The notes: generated by a model from the letters alone, not told the origin. DNA of 64,000 nucleotides from Bradyrhizobium archetypum (GCF_013114835.1 NZ_JAAVLW010000002.1:620001-684000); one strand, 5' to 3'. Shown: positions 53,616-62,502, numbered from the stretch's first letter. Made by a program: numbers and translations.

Positions 53616-54737
53616 ATGGCTTCATTGGCGGTATCCCGGCCCGCGATCGATGATCTCCCGTCGGCGTCGATCGCCGATCAGGTCGCGGCCATCGCGCGTA
53701 AAGAGCTCGCTCCCCTCGTGCTGGAGATCGATGAGGGGACGACTTACCCGGATGTGCTGCTGAAGCGGCTCGGCGACGCCGGCGCCTGGGGCAGCCATCA
53801 GCCCATCAATGGCACCGCCGATCTGCGCTGCGCCATTCAATCGATCGCGGCGCTCGGCGAAGTCTGCGGCGCCACCGCTTTCATGGCGTGGTGCCAGAGC
53901 ACGCTGGTCTGGTACGCCTCGAATTCGAGCAATCCAAAGCTTGTCGCCAAATTCGCCGGCAAATTTGCCAGCGGTGAGATGCTCGGCGGCACCGGACTCT
54001 CCAACCCGATGAAGAACTTCTTCGGCATCGAGAAGCTGAAACTGAAGGGACGCAAGGTCGAGGGCGGTTATATTGTGCGCGGCGCGTTGCCCTGGGTCTC
54101 CAATCTCGGCGCCGATCATTTCTTCGGCACCATCTTCGAGCGCGAGGACGAGGGCGGCGGGATCGTGATGTTTCTCGCCGATTGCGCCAATCCCGCGATC
54201 ACGCTGCAGCCGTGCAAGCCGTTTTTGGCGATGGATGGCACCGGCACTTATGCCGTGCAGTTCCGCGACATGTTCGTATCAGATGAACTCATCCTCGCCG
54301 AGCCGGCGGGGCCGTTCGTCAAGAAAATCCGCGCCGGCTTCATCCTGCTGCAGGCGGGCATGGCGCTCGGACTCATCAAGGACTGCATCCAGATCATGGA
54401 CGAGGTCGAGGCGCCGCTCGGCCACGTCAACCGCTATCTGCCGCAGCAGCCAGTACAGTTCCGCGAGCTTCACGCCGAGTTCGAGAAGGAGACGATGGCA
54501 CTGGCGCGCGATCCCTACAACTCCGACGACAGCTATTGGCGGCGCGTGGTTGCGCTGCGGCTGCGGCTTGGCGACGCCAGCGTCGCGGCCGCGCATGCGG
54601 CGATGCTCCATTGCGGTGCGCGCGGCTATCTGAAGAGCCATCGCGCCCAGCGCCGGCTGCGCGAAGCCTATTTCGTCGCCATCGTCACCCCCGCCACCAA
54701 GCAGCTTCGCAAGATGCTGGCCGGCGACGAGCACTGA
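53616..54737 (+). CDS. Acyl-CoA dehydrogenase-like flavoprotein
   Basis: 373 aa. ATG 53616 follows GTGGAGG; a GTG 12 bases earlier is inside this ribosome-binding site. Acyl-CoA dehydrogenase-fold blocks are visible (LGGTGLSNPMKNFFG at the flavin loop, MDGTGTYAVQFRDMFVSDE), but the usual catalytic Glu-containing xYEGT segment near the C-terminus is missing, and the C-terminus reads RREAYFVAIVTPATKQ-like sequence instead. Together with OsmC and rhodanese neighbours this suggests a monooxygenase-like or sulfur-compound flavoenzyme rather than a beta-oxidation enzyme. Confidence 0.75.
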   Translation: MASLAVSRPAIDDLPSASIADQVAAIARKELAPLVLEIDEGTTYPDVLLKRLGDAGAWGSHQPINGTADLRCAIQSIAALGEVCGATAFMAWCQSTLVWYASNSSNPKLVAKFAGKFASGEMLGGTGLSNPMKNFFGIEKLKLKGRKVEGGYIVRGALPWVSNLGADHFFGTIFEREDEGGGIVMFLADCANPAITLQPCKPFLAMDGTGTYAVQFRDMFVSDELILAEPAGPFVKKIRAGFILLQAGMALGLIKDCIQIMDEVEAPLGHVNRYLPQQPVQFRELHAEFEKETMALARDPYNSDDSYWRRVVALRLRLGDASVAAAHAAMLHCGARGYLKSHRAQRRLREAYFVAIVTPATKQLRKMLAGDEH

Positions 54738-54774
54738 CCCCAACCCGCAACCACGAAAACAGGAGAGGCCTGCC

Positions 54775-55653
54775 ATGACGGACGTTCTGATTACTGCCGG
54801 CGAACTCGCGGAATTCGTCAAGCAAGAGCCATGTGTCATCATCGACACCCGCAACCCCGAGGCTTACGGCGCGGCACATCTTCCCGGCGCCGTCAACGTC
54901 CACGAAATCTTCACTTACCTCGCGACATCGACGCCGGAAGGCATTCACGAGCTCAAGACAAAATTCGCCGATGCGTTCGGTGCCGCAGGGCTCTCCGGCA
55001 AGGAAACCGCCGTAATCTATGAACAGTCGATGAATTCCGGCTTCGGCCAGTCCTGCCGCGGTTATTACCTTCTCACCATGCTCGGCTATCCCAAAGTCAA
55101 GGTGCTGCATGGCGGTTACGACGCCTGGATGGCCGCGGGCCTGCCGGTAACCACGGACGTGCCGTCGCCGGTGAAGGCCTCGTTTGCGGTTCTGCCGGAA
55201 GCGGGCGATATCCTGATCGACGCCAAGACCATGCTCGCCGCGGTCGGCAAGCCCGGCATCGCGATCCTCGACGTGCGCGACATCGACGAGTGGATCGGCG
55301 AAAGCTCTTCACCCTACGGCAAGGATTTCTGCCCGCGCAAGGGACGCATCCCCGGCGCCGTCTGGCTCGAATGGTACCGCATGATGAAGCCGACCGCCGA
55401 AGGACCGCGCTTCAAGTCCAAGAACGAAATCCTGGCGGAATGCGCCACCGTCGGCATCACAGAGAATACGCCGGTCTATCTCTACTGCTTCAAGGGCGCG
55501 CGCGCCTCGAATACGTTCCTGGCATTGAAGAATGCCGGCGTGAAGGACGTGCGGATGTATTTCGGTTCCTGGAACGAATGGTCGCGCGATCCCGCGCTGC
55601 CGATCGAGGAGGGATTGCCGACGGAGGCGAAGCTCACCACCAGGGCGGCGTGA
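54775..55653 (+). CDS. Sulfurtransferase with two rhodanese domains
   Basis: 292 aa, ATG 54775, preceded by CAGGAGAGG. Two rhodanese domains are visible: residues 8-130 (CVIIDTRNPEAYGAAHLPGA, inactive, with EQSMNSG at the loop) and 145-285 (IAILDVRDIDEWIG), whose active-site loop YCFKGARASNT carries the catalytic Cys. This is the thiosulfate/3-mercaptopyruvate sulfurtransferase type, moving sulfane sulfur to an acceptor. It ends the OsmC operon. A perfect 14-bp hairpin follows the stop. Confidence 0.9.
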   Translation: MTDVLITAGELAEFVKQEPCVIIDTRNPEAYGAAHLPGAVNVHEIFTYLATSTPEGIHELKTKFADAFGAAGLSGKETAVIYEQSMNSGFGQSCRGYYLLTMLGYPKVKVLHGGYDAWMAAGLPVTTDVPSPVKASFAVLPEAGDILIDAKTMLAAVGKPGIAILDVRDIDEWIGESSSPYGKDFCPRKGRIPGAVWLEWYRMMKPTAEGPRFKSKNEILAECATVGITENTPVYLYCFKGARASNTFLALKNAGVKDVRMYFGSWNEWSRDPALPIEEGLPTEAKLTTRAA

Positions 55654-55666
55654 CGGCGCGTCCGAT

Positions 55667-55701
55667 GTTGCAGTCTGATTCTTGAAAAATCAGACTGCAA
55701 C
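55667..55701. terminator. Perfect hairpin after rhodanese gene
   Basis: GTTGCAGTCTGATT and AATCAGACTGCAAC form a perfect 14-bp stem around CTTGAAA, 14 bases after the stop. No T-tract follows on the plus strand, so it may be a processing/stability hairpin or a weak terminator of the OsmC operon. Confidence 0.55.
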
Positions 55702-55815
55702 CACGCCGCATCGATCTCGGCTCCACATCGCAACATGATGGAACCGCGCCATCGCGTCGCTCTGGCGTTTCCGCGATCCGCTGCGTATAATTCTGGCGCA
55801 GTCGGGAAGTCGCGG

Positions 55816-56427
55816 ATGTCAATGTTTTCACGCAAATTCGGTCTCGTATTCGTCGCGGCGATGCTGTGCCTTGGCGCTCGCGCCGCTCACGCCCAGGCCT
55901 CGCCGGTGAATTACTGGATCCCGGGCTGGCCGATGGGTTTCAGCGGGGAAGCGGGCGAGAGCCCGAACGCTTACGGCAATTTTCCGAGCTTCGACTTTCG
56001 CGACGCCGGAAACGGCTCTTCCTATGCGCGCTACAATTTTTCGAACGGCTTTTTTGTCGGCAGCCAGCGCAGCAGCATGGGCTTGAGCGGCATCAGCCAG
56101 AGTGCGTTTGGCAATTTCGGCTCGGTCTATAGCGAAGGCATGCAAGTCGGCTACAGCTTGAAGAACAGCGGCTTGCCCGTCACCTTCTATGCCGGTTTCG
56201 ACACGCTGAAATACAATACCGGCATCGGCGGCCCGTTCGCGCCATTCGACTCCAAGTCCGGCACGCTGCCGATGTCCAGCGTGAATGCCGGCGTCGAATT
56301 CCAGGCGACATCGAATCTCAGCCTGTCGCTCGGCGTCGGCTACGTCCAGCAGTCGGGGCGGCTCGACAGCGAATTCAACTCGCTGCCCGGCGCTTCGTCG
56401 TTCTCGGTCGGCGGCCGCCGCTACTAG
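55816..56427 (+). CDS. Outer-membrane beta-barrel protein
   Basis: 203 aa. ATG 55816 (MSMFSRKF) follows GGGAAG and starts a signal peptide ending HAQA; a longer frame from 55735 has no signal. The mature protein shows alternating Gly/Ser/aromatic strands (YARYNFSNGFFVGSQ, QVGYSLKNSG, SLSLGVGYVQQSG) like small rhizobial porin-like or opacity-type proteins. It ends in Arg-Arg-Tyr, an aromatic C-terminus as expected for BAM substrates. Function unknown. Confidence 0.75.
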   Translation: MSMFSRKFGLVFVAAMLCLGARAAHAQASPVNYWIPGWPMGFSGEAGESPNAYGNFPSFDFRDAGNGSSYARYNFSNGFFVGSQRSSMGLSGISQSAFGNFGSVYSEGMQVGYSLKNSGLPVTFYAGFDTLKYNTGIGGPFAPFDSKSGTLPMSSVNAGVEFQATSNLSLSLGVGYVQQSGRLDSEFNSLPGASSFSVGGRRY

Positions 56428-56716
56428 GGCATGGGCCCGTAATCAAGTCAGGTCCGCTCTACTCTCGGAAGGCGATTATCAAGCCAACATTGATGCATGT
56501 CGCCGTTGTGCCTGAAACAGGAGTTCGAGCCTTTTCTCCAAGGCAGTCGTTCTCGTCCGCCCACGATTGATTGAACGGCGTGATGTGATCGGCGGAGACA
56601 AGTTGTACGATCGACTGCCGCAAACAAGGAAAGGTACGAATGTTCATGAGCCCGTTTAGTTTGCAGTTCGACACTGACGGCTCTGCCGCCGGTCAACCAG
56701 GGCGTTAGAAGGCGGC
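56428..56716. other. Intergenic, possible HNH-nuclease debris
   Basis: A minus-strand frame at 56459-56674 contains QLVSADHITPFNQSWADEND, vaguely like an HNH motif (DHIxP), but it lacks paired cysteines and a ribosome-binding site. I do not call a gene. Confidence 0.25.
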
Positions 56717-57076
56717 ATGAATCGCCTGAGATACCTCACGATTGCCGCAGTTTTGGCAACTGTTCATCTATTGTTGGCGTTGAGCTTTCTTCTCGTCAGT
56801 TTTTCCTTGGGAACGGGCCGCTTCGACTCGGGTGGCGATATGAGCCAACTCGAAAGTATAGCCACGGCGCTTTCGGACGCCCTCCTTTCACCCATCTCAC
56901 GCGTACCGAACGAAGGGTTATCGTCGCCGCTGCAGTGGGCGGTCGTTCTTGGAAACAGCATTCTTTGGGGTGCTGTACTTGCAGTGCCAGTATGGGCATT
57001 GGCACGACTGGTGGAGGGGAAAACGTTAGCCCGCCGAGCCGCGCGCATTCGCAATTCCCAGCGCCTTGATCCGTGA
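56717..57076 (+). CDS. Predicted membrane protein
   Basis: 119 aa; ATG 56717 follows GAAGGCGGC. Two hydrophobic helices are visible: residues 7-30 (LTIAAVLATVHLLLALSFLL) and 75-97 (WAVVLGNSILWGAVLAVPVW), with a basic C-terminus. No known family. Its 3' end overlaps the convergent sigma-54 regulator by 51 bases, so the last 17 residues are encoded opposite that gene; this overlap lowers confidence in the exact end but the frame is clean. Confidence 0.6.
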   Translation: MNRLRYLTIAAVLATVHLLLALSFLLVSFSLGTGRFDSGGDMSQLESIATALSDALLSPISRVPNEGLSSPLQWAVVLGNSILWGAVLAVPVWALARLVEGKTLARRAARIRNSQRLDP

Positions 57077-58948
57077 GGCCAGTGTGGTCGGCTTGATGTC
57101 GAGCATTTCCGCCGCGCCGCCGGGGCCGAACACTTTTCCGGAGCAGGCTTGCAGCGCGGCGAGGATATTGGCGCGTTCGTGCGCGCGCATTTCCGTTGAT
57201 GTCATGACGGCCGGGCGGCTATCCGCTTTCACGCGCGGCGCGCCGGAGGAGGGCGGGCCGCCCGGCACATCCGGCAGGTCGATACGCAGCCGGCCGTTCT
57301 GCGCGAGGATCGCCGCGCGCTCGATCACGTTCTGCAGTTCGCGGACGTTGCCGGGCCAGTCGTAGCGTGAAAGGCGGCGCGCGTCGCCTTCCGATAATCG
57401 CAGCTCGGATTTCAGCGCCTTGCTTTCGCGCGTCAAAAAGTGCTGCGCCAAGAGCGGAATGTCGTCGCGCCGCTCGCGCAGCGGCACCGACTCCACCGGA
57501 AAGACGTTGAGGCGGAAATAGAGGTCCTCGCGAAACCGGCCGCGCTGCACCTCCTGCTTGAGGTCGCGGTTGGTGGCGGCGATCACGCGCACATCGACCG
57601 CGCGGGTGCGCTCCTCGCCGACTCGCTCGAAATTGCCCTCCTGCAGCACGCGGAGCAGCTTGCCCTGCAACTCCAGCGGGATTTCGCCGACCTCGTCGAG
57701 AAACAGCGTGCCGCCATCGGCGAGCTGGAAGCGTCCGATGCGGTCGCGCATTGCGCCGGTGAAGGCGCCCCTGATATGGCCGAAGAACTCGCTCTCGAAC
57801 AGTTCACGCGGGATCGCCGCGCAGTTGACGCGGATCAGCGGCCGGTCGCGGCGGCTGCTTGCCTCATGGATCGCGCGCGCGATCAGTTCCTTGCCGGTAC
57901 CCGACTCGCCGGTGATCATCACGGCGGCCGTGGTCGGCGCCACCAGCTTGACCTGCCGCAGCGTCTTCTGGATCGCCTCGCTCTGGCCGATAATGCCCTG
58001 CGGGTTGGTTTCGATGCGGATTTCTTCCTGCAAATAGGCGTTTTCGAGTTCGAGCCGCTCGCGCAGGCGATCGACTTCGGCCAGCGCCGCATGAAGCTTC
58101 TCGTCGGCCTCGCGCCGCTGGCTCACATCGCGAAACACGATCACGGCGCCGACCACCACGCCACGGTCGCGGATCGGGGTTGAGGTGTATTCGACCCAGA
58201 CCGCCGTGCCGTCTTTGCGCCAGAACACCTCGCCATCGACCTGGTGCACGGCGCCATCGCGAAACGCCGCGTAAATCGGGCAGTCGTGATCGGGATAGTG
58301 CCGCCCGTCGTGATGGGTGTGATGCACGATCGGATGGATTGCCTTGCCGACCAGCTCTTCCGCGCTCCAGCCCAGCATCCGTTCGGCTGCGGGATTGACG
58401 AAGGTGGTCTTGCCTTCGGCGTTGACGCCGTAAATGCCTTCGCCGGCGGCGCGCAGGATCAACTGATTTTCTCGCTCGATATCCTGGAACACCCGCTCGA
58501 CCCGCTGCCAGGTGGCGATGCCGCCGCGCATGTGATCTTCGGCCGCCGCATCGACATAGCGGCGGCGGCGCGCATCGAGATCGCTCATGGTGAGCAGCAC
58601 CAGCGAGCGGCCCTCGCTTGGCAAGAGCGTGCCGGCATATTCCAGACGCAGGCTTTGTCCCGTCGCATGCCGCGGGGTCAACGCGTTGGTCCAGTACGCG
58701 GCCTTGTCGAGCACGGCCTGCGTGAACACGATCAGCGCTGGCAATTGTCCGGCATGAAGCGTGCTGGCCTTGGTTTGCCGCAGCAAGGCGCGGTCGTAGC
58801 CGAGCAGGGTGCAGGCGGCTGGATTGGCATCCAGGATCTGGTCGGCATGCGGATCGATCAGCAGCGTCGGCTCGATCGCGAATTCGAATGCGGCGGCGCG
58901 CAGTTCGGCGTCCTGCGGCGGGGCGGTTGAACCGAGCGCGAGATCCAT
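57026..58948 (-). CDS. PAS-containing sigma-54-dependent transcriptional activator
   Basis: 640 aa. ATG 58948 follows CGGAG; longer frames upstream run into the operator region. Residues 20-130 and 160-275 are PAS domains, the second with a His/Cys-rich loop ([18 protein letters not shown]). A helical linker leads to the AAA+ domain at about 310-545 with Walker A GESGTGKE (347-354) and the sigma-54 contact loop GAFTGA (394-399). A Fis-type helix-turn-helix closes the protein. It lies divergent from the cyanate transport operon, whose promoter region has a matching -24/-12 element. Confidence 0.95.
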   Translation of the reverse strand: MDLALGSTAPPQDAELRAAAFEFAIEPTLLIDPHADQILDANPAACTLLGYDRALLRQTKASTLHAGQLPALIVFTQAVLDKAAYWTNALTPRHATGQSLRLEYAGTLLPSEGRSLVLLTMSDLDARRRRYVDAAAEDHMRGGIATWQRVERVFQDIERENQLILRAAGEGIYGVNAEGKTTFVNPAAERMLGWSAEELVGKAIHPIVHHTHHDGRHYPDHDCPIYAAFRDGAVHQVDGEVFWRKDGTAVWVEYTSTPIRDRGVVVGAVIVFRDVSQRREADEKLHAALAEVDRLRERLELENAYLQEEIRIETNPQGIIGQSEAIQKTLRQVKLVAPTTAAVMITGESGTGKELIARAIHEASSRRDRPLIRVNCAAIPRELFESEFFGHIRGAFTGAMRDRIGRFQLADGGTLFLDEVGEIPLELQGKLLRVLQEGNFERVGEERTRAVDVRVIAATNRDLKQEVQRGRFREDLYFRLNVFPVESVPLRERRDDIPLLAQHFLTRESKALKSELRLSEGDARRLSRYDWPGNVRELQNVIERAAILAQNGRLRIDLPDVPGGPPSSGAPRVKADSRPAVMTSTEMRAHERANILAALQACSGKVFGPGGAAEMLDIKPTTLASRIKALGIANARGSAG

Positions 58949-58958
58949 CGGCGGTACT

Positions 58959-59008
58959 CCGAAAATTCGTAATCGAGCTACGAATTTTCGTGTATCACGA
59001 ATTTTCGT
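58959..59008. promoter_or_regulatory. Three copies of ACGAATTTTCGT (activator site)
   Basis: The 12-base near-palindrome ACGAATTTTCGT occurs at 58980-58991 and 58997-59008, and as its reverse complement with one mismatch (CCGAAAATTCGT) at 58959-58970. The exact copies start 17 bases apart. Between the activator gene and the operon, this is the expected position for an enhancer (UAS) bound by the Fis-type domain, and may also autoregulate the activator. Confidence 0.8.
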
Positions 59009-59065
59009 AATCGCCAATGTCAGCAAAATCCCCGCGATATCAGCGCTGTCGCCCGCGCGCCGCGC

Positions 59066-59081
59066 TGGCATGTGCCTTGCT
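59066..59081 (+). promoter_or_regulatory. Sigma-54 (-24/-12) promoter
   Basis: TGGCATGTGCCTTGCT has GG at 59067-59068 and GC at 59079-59080, the required GG-N10-GC spacing, and matches TGGCAC-N5-TTGC with one mismatch. It points toward the transporter gene at 59114; transcription would start near 59092, about 85-130 bases from the three upstream sites. Confidence 0.85.
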
Positions 59082-59113
59082 TAATTAGGGGGCAACGTCG
59101 CGCAGGAGGGCTG

Positions 59114-60496
59114 ATGTCTACCTTCGACAATCCATTCGATCCCGATCGTCGTCTTCATGCCGGTGGCTGCTCATGCGGCCGGCACCTCAGCGAAGCCGAG
59201 CATCAGGCGGCGCAACTACAGGTCCAGTCCGTCACCGAGAGCGAGCAAAAGCGCTATGAGGGCGTGGTCGCCTCCGCCGTGATGCGCGCGATGTTTCCGC
59301 AGGATGCCGCACGGCGCGCGTTCCTGAAATCGGTGGGAGCTGCGACGGCGTTGGCAGCGGTGTCGCAATTCATTCCGCTCAAGACGGCAACCGAGGCCTT
59401 CGCGCAAGGCGGGCCGCTCGAGAAAAAAGACCTCAAGGTCGGCTTCATTCCGATCACTTGCGCCACCCCGATCATCATGGCGGCGCCGATGGGGTTCTAT
59501 GCCAAGAACGGCTTGAACGTCGAAGTAATCAAGACCGCCGGCTGGGCGGTCATTCGCGACAAGACCATCAACAAGGAATACGACGCCGCCCACATGCTGT
59601 CGCCGATGCCGCTCGCCATCACCATGGGCGCCGGCTCCAATCCGATTCCCTACACCATGCCGGCGGTGGAGAACATCAATGGCCAGGCGATCACGCTGTC
59701 GATCAAGCACAAGGACAGGCGCGATCCGAAGAGCTGGAAGGGTTTCAAGTTCGCCGTGCCCTTCGACTATTCGATGCACAATTACCTCTTGCGCTATTAT
59801 CTTGCCGAGCACGGCCTCGATCCCGATACCGACGTGCAGATCCGCGCGGTGCCGCCGCCGGAAATGGTCGCCAACCTGCGCGCCGACAATATCGACGGCT
59901 ATCTCGGCCCCGATCCGATGAACCAGCGTGCGGTGTTTGACGGCGTCGGCTTCATCCACATCCTCACCAAGGACATCTGGGAAGGGCACCCGTGCTGTGC
60001 CTTCGCCGCGTCGAAGGAATTCGTCACGGCAATGCCGAACACCTATGGCGCGCTGCTCAAATCGATCATCGAGGCGACCGCGTATGCGCACAAGGCGGAG
60101 AACCGCAAGGAGATTGCCGCGGCGATCGCACCGGCCAACTATCTCAACCAGCCGCCGATCGTGCTGGAGCAGATTTTGACCGGTACCTTTGCCGACGGGC
60201 TCGGCAACATCGTCCAGCAGCCGAACCGTGTCGATTTCGATCCGTTCCCGTGGCAATCCTTTGCGGTGTGGATCATGACCCAGATGAAGCGCTGGGGTCA
60301 GATCAAGGGCGACATCGATTATGCCGGCATCGCCGCGCAGGTCTATCTCGCCACCGACGCGACGCGGCTGATGAAGGAAGCCGGCCTGACGCCGCCCACG
60401 GCGACGACCAAGAGCTTTTCGGTGATGGGCAAGATGTTCGATCCGGCCAAGCCCGAGGATTATCTCTCAAGCTTCAAGATCAGGAAGGCGTCGTGA
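59114..60496 (+). CDS. ABC transporter substrate-binding protein (NrtA/CmpA type)
   Basis: 460 aa; ATG 59114 follows AGGAGGG. Residues 20-30 contain GGCSCGRHL, a possible metal/cofactor-binding CxC motif before the export signal. A twin-arginine signal with RRAFLKSVGAATALAAVSQ lies near residues 73-91. The mature domain is of the nitrate/bicarbonate/cyanate binding type (FIPITCATPIIMAAPMGFYA, PENINGQAITL-like region, MHNYLLRYYLAEHG, EGHPCCAFAASKEFV). With the permease, ATPase and cyanase downstream, cyanate (or a cyanate-releasing compound) is the likely ligand; nitrate cannot be excluded. Confidence 0.88.
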   Translation: MSTFDNPFDPDRRLHAGGCSCGRHLSEAEHQAAQLQVQSVTESEQKRYEGVVASAVMRAMFPQDAARRAFLKSVGAATALAAVSQFIPLKTATEAFAQGGPLEKKDLKVGFIPITCATPIIMAAPMGFYAKNGLNVEVIKTAGWAVIRDKTINKEYDAAHMLSPMPLAITMGAGSNPIPYTMPAVENINGQAITLSIKHKDRRDPKSWKGFKFAVPFDYSMHNYLLRYYLAEHGLDPDTDVQIRAVPPPEMVANLRADNIDGYLGPDPMNQRAVFDGVGFIHILTKDIWEGHPCCAFAASKEFVTAMPNTYGALLKSIIEATAYAHKAENRKEIAAAIAPANYLNQPPIVLEQILTGTFADGLGNIVQQPNRVDFDPFPWQSFAVWIMTQMKRWGQIKGDIDYAGIAAQVYLATDATRLMKEAGLTPPTATTKSFSVMGKMFDPAKPEDYLSSFKIRKAS

Positions 60497-60525
60497 TGGT
60501 AGGCTCGCACCTCCATTTGCAGCTG

Positions 60526-60642
60526 TGGTCCCGGCGAATGCCGGGACCCATACTCCGCGGCGCTGGTAATGAAGGAAGGTCTCCAACATCGTGCCTCACA
60601 GAGCCGGCACGGCGTATGGGTCCCGGCGTTCGCCGGGACGAC
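60526..60642. repeat. Dispersed repeat in transporter operon
   Basis: TGGTCCCGGCGAATGCCGGG begins it, and its inverted arm GTATGGGTCCCGGCGTTCGC ends in CGGGACGACATAC. Located between the substrate-binding protein gene and the permease gene. It fills most of the 166-base gap and may attenuate downstream expression. Confidence 0.7.
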
Positions 60643-60662
60643 ATACGGAAGGACTGTCCCCG

Positions 60663-61502
60663 ATGACCGCCTCCCTTCGTATCCGTGCGGCTGTCGTCTC
60701 GATCGCGCTGTTTGCGGCGTTCCTCGGTATCTGGCATCTCGCCACGCGCCCGACGGCTGCGACCACCACCATGTCGCCGGAATACGCCAAGCTGATGGGG
60801 CTGACAGCAACCCAGGGCAAATCGGCGATGCCGGGGCCGCTCGATGTCGGCGCGAAATTGTGGGAGCACCTCAGGCAACCGTTCTACGACAATGGCCCGA
60901 ACGACAAGGGGCTGGGCATCCAGCTCGGCTATTCCATCGCGCGCGTCGGCCTCGGCTATCTGCTCGCGGTGATCGTCGCCATTCCGCTTGGATTCCTGAT
61001 CGGGATGTCGCCGTTGATCAGCAAGGCGCTCGATCCCTTCATCCAGGTGCTGAAGCCGATTTCGCCGCTGGCCTGGATGCCGCTCGCGCTCTACACCATC
61101 AAGGATTCCTCGATCTCCGCGATCTTCGTGATCTTCATCTGCTCGGTGTGGCCGATGCTGCTCAATACCGCGTTTGGCGTCGCCGCGGTACGCAAGGAAT
61201 GGATCAACGTCGCGCGCACGCTGGAAGTCGGCACCGTCAGGCGTGCCTTCACCGTGATCCTGCCGGCCGCCGCGCCGACGATCCTGACCGGCATGCGCAT
61301 CTCGATCGGCATCGCCTGGCTCGTGATCGTCGCGGCCGAGATGTTGGTGGGCGGCACCGGCATTGGCTACTTCGTCTGGAACGAGTGGAACAATCTCTCG
61401 ATCACCAACGTCATCATCGCCATCCTCATGATCGGCATCGTCGGCATGCTGCTGGACCAGATCCTGGCGCGGTTTACGCGCATGGTCACGTTTCCGGAGT
61501 GA
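60663..61502 (+). CDS. ABC transporter permease (NrtB type)
   Basis: 279 aa. ATG 60663 follows GGAAGGACTG; a longer frame from 60591 lies in the repeat. About six membrane helices, with the cytoplasmic EAA-type loop recognisable near GKVRKEWINVARTLEVG-like sequence (AAVRKEWINVARTLEVGTVR). It forms the membrane channel of the transporter together with the ATPase that overlaps its stop. It belongs to the binding-protein-dependent NrtB/SsuC family. Confidence 0.92.
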   Translation: MTASLRIRAAVVSIALFAAFLGIWHLATRPTAATTTMSPEYAKLMGLTATQGKSAMPGPLDVGAKLWEHLRQPFYDNGPNDKGLGIQLGYSIARVGLGYLLAVIVAIPLGFLIGMSPLISKALDPFIQVLKPISPLAWMPLALYTIKDSSISAIFVIFICSVWPMLLNTAFGVAAVRKEWINVARTLEVGTVRRAFTVILPAAAPTILTGMRISIGIAWLVIVAAEMLVGGTGIGYFVWNEWNNLSITNVIIAILMIGIVGMLLDQILARFTRMVTFPE

Positions 61503-61507
61503 TGGCG

Positions 61508-62434
61508 ATGACCGACAAATTCATTTCCATCGAGGGTATCGCGCGGCGCTATCCGGACGCGGGTGGCGGCGGGACCACGATTTTCGAGAATCTCTGGCTG
61601 TCGATGAAGCGCGGCGAGTTCGGCTGCGTGATCGGCCATTCCGGCTGCGGCAAGACCACGGTGCTCAACATCCTGGCCGGGCTCGACGAGCCGAGCGAGG
61701 GCGCCGTGATCGTCGACGGGCAGGCGATCGAAGGCACGAGCCTCGACCGCGCCGTGATCTTCCAGAGCCACGCGCTCTTGCCATGGCGCACGGTGCTCGG
61801 CAACGTCGCCTATGCCGTGACCTCGAAGTGGCGCAACTGGGATCGCGTCAAGGTAAAGGCGCATGCGCAGAAGTTCATCGATCTGGTCGGGCTGACCGGC
61901 TCCGAGCACAAACGGCCGTCGGAACTGTCGGGCGGCATGAAGCAGCGCGTCGGGATTGCGCGGGCGCTCTCGATCACGCCAAAGATCATGCTGATGGACG
62001 AGCCGTTCTCGGCGCTGGACGCGCTGACGCGCGGAACACTGCAAGACGAGGTGCGGCGCATTTGTCTCGAAACGGGGCAGACGGCGTTCATGATTACCCA
62101 TGATGTCGATGAGGCGATCTATCTCGCCGACAAGATTTTTCTGATGACCAACGGCCCCGGCGCTGTGCTGGCGGAGATCGTGGAAAATCCACTGCCGAAG
62201 GATCGCGGCCGCATCGATCTGCACCGCCATCCGCTCTATTACGCGGTGCGCAACCACATCGTCGATTTCCTGGTCAGCCGCAGCAAGACGTTTGCCGCCA
62301 CCGTGACCGATCATGATCCGCGCAATGTGCCTGTGGTGCGGCCGGGCAAGCCGGAGCTCATCGTGACATCGACAGGCGAGGATTTCACAGAGGCGTCATG
62401 GCCGGGCTTGGCCCGGCCATCCACGTCTTCTTAG
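61508..62434 (+). CDS. ABC transporter ATP-binding protein (NrtD type)
   Basis: 308 aa. I prefer ATG 61508, eight bases after GGAG; ATG 61502 overlaps the permease stop (TGATG) and is also possible. Walker A GHSGCGKT (43-50), signature LSGGM (140-144), Walker B MLMDE (161-165), and the H-loop ITHDVDEA are intact. It energises uptake. The last 13 or so codons (ASWPGLARPSTSS) and the stop come from the dispersed repeat at 62395-62481, so the C-terminus was changed by repeat insertion. Confidence 0.92.
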   Translation: MTDKFISIEGIARRYPDAGGGGTTIFENLWLSMKRGEFGCVIGHSGCGKTTVLNILAGLDEPSEGAVIVDGQAIEGTSLDRAVIFQSHALLPWRTVLGNVAYAVTSKWRNWDRVKVKAHAQKFIDLVGLTGSEHKRPSELSGGMKQRVGIARALSITPKIMLMDEPFSALDALTRGTLQDEVRRICLETGQTAFMITHDVDEAIYLADKIFLMTNGPGAVLAEIVENPLPKDRGRIDLHRHPLYYAVRNHIVDFLVSRSKTFAATVTDHDPRNVPVVRPGKPELIVTSTGEDFTEASWPGLARPSTSS

Positions 62435-62481
62435 GCTGTGCGAAACAAGACGTGGATGCCCGGGACAAGCCCGGGCATGAC
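62395..62481. repeat. Dispersed repeat overlapping the ATPase 3' end
   Basis: GTCATGGCCGGGCTTGGCCC leads GGCCATCCACGTCTTCTTAG, and the inverted arm CAAGACGTGGATGCCCGGGA is followed by CAAGCCCGGGCATGAC. It includes the last ATPase codons and ends 22 bases before the cyanase ATG. Confidence 0.75.
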
Positions 62482-62502
62482 GAATACATAAGGAGACCAT
62501 CC

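Noticed and set aside
56459..56674. Minus-strand frame with DHITPFNQSW resembling an HNH nuclease
   Set aside because: Lacks the paired cysteines and the downstream Asn/His of HNH domains, and has no good start.
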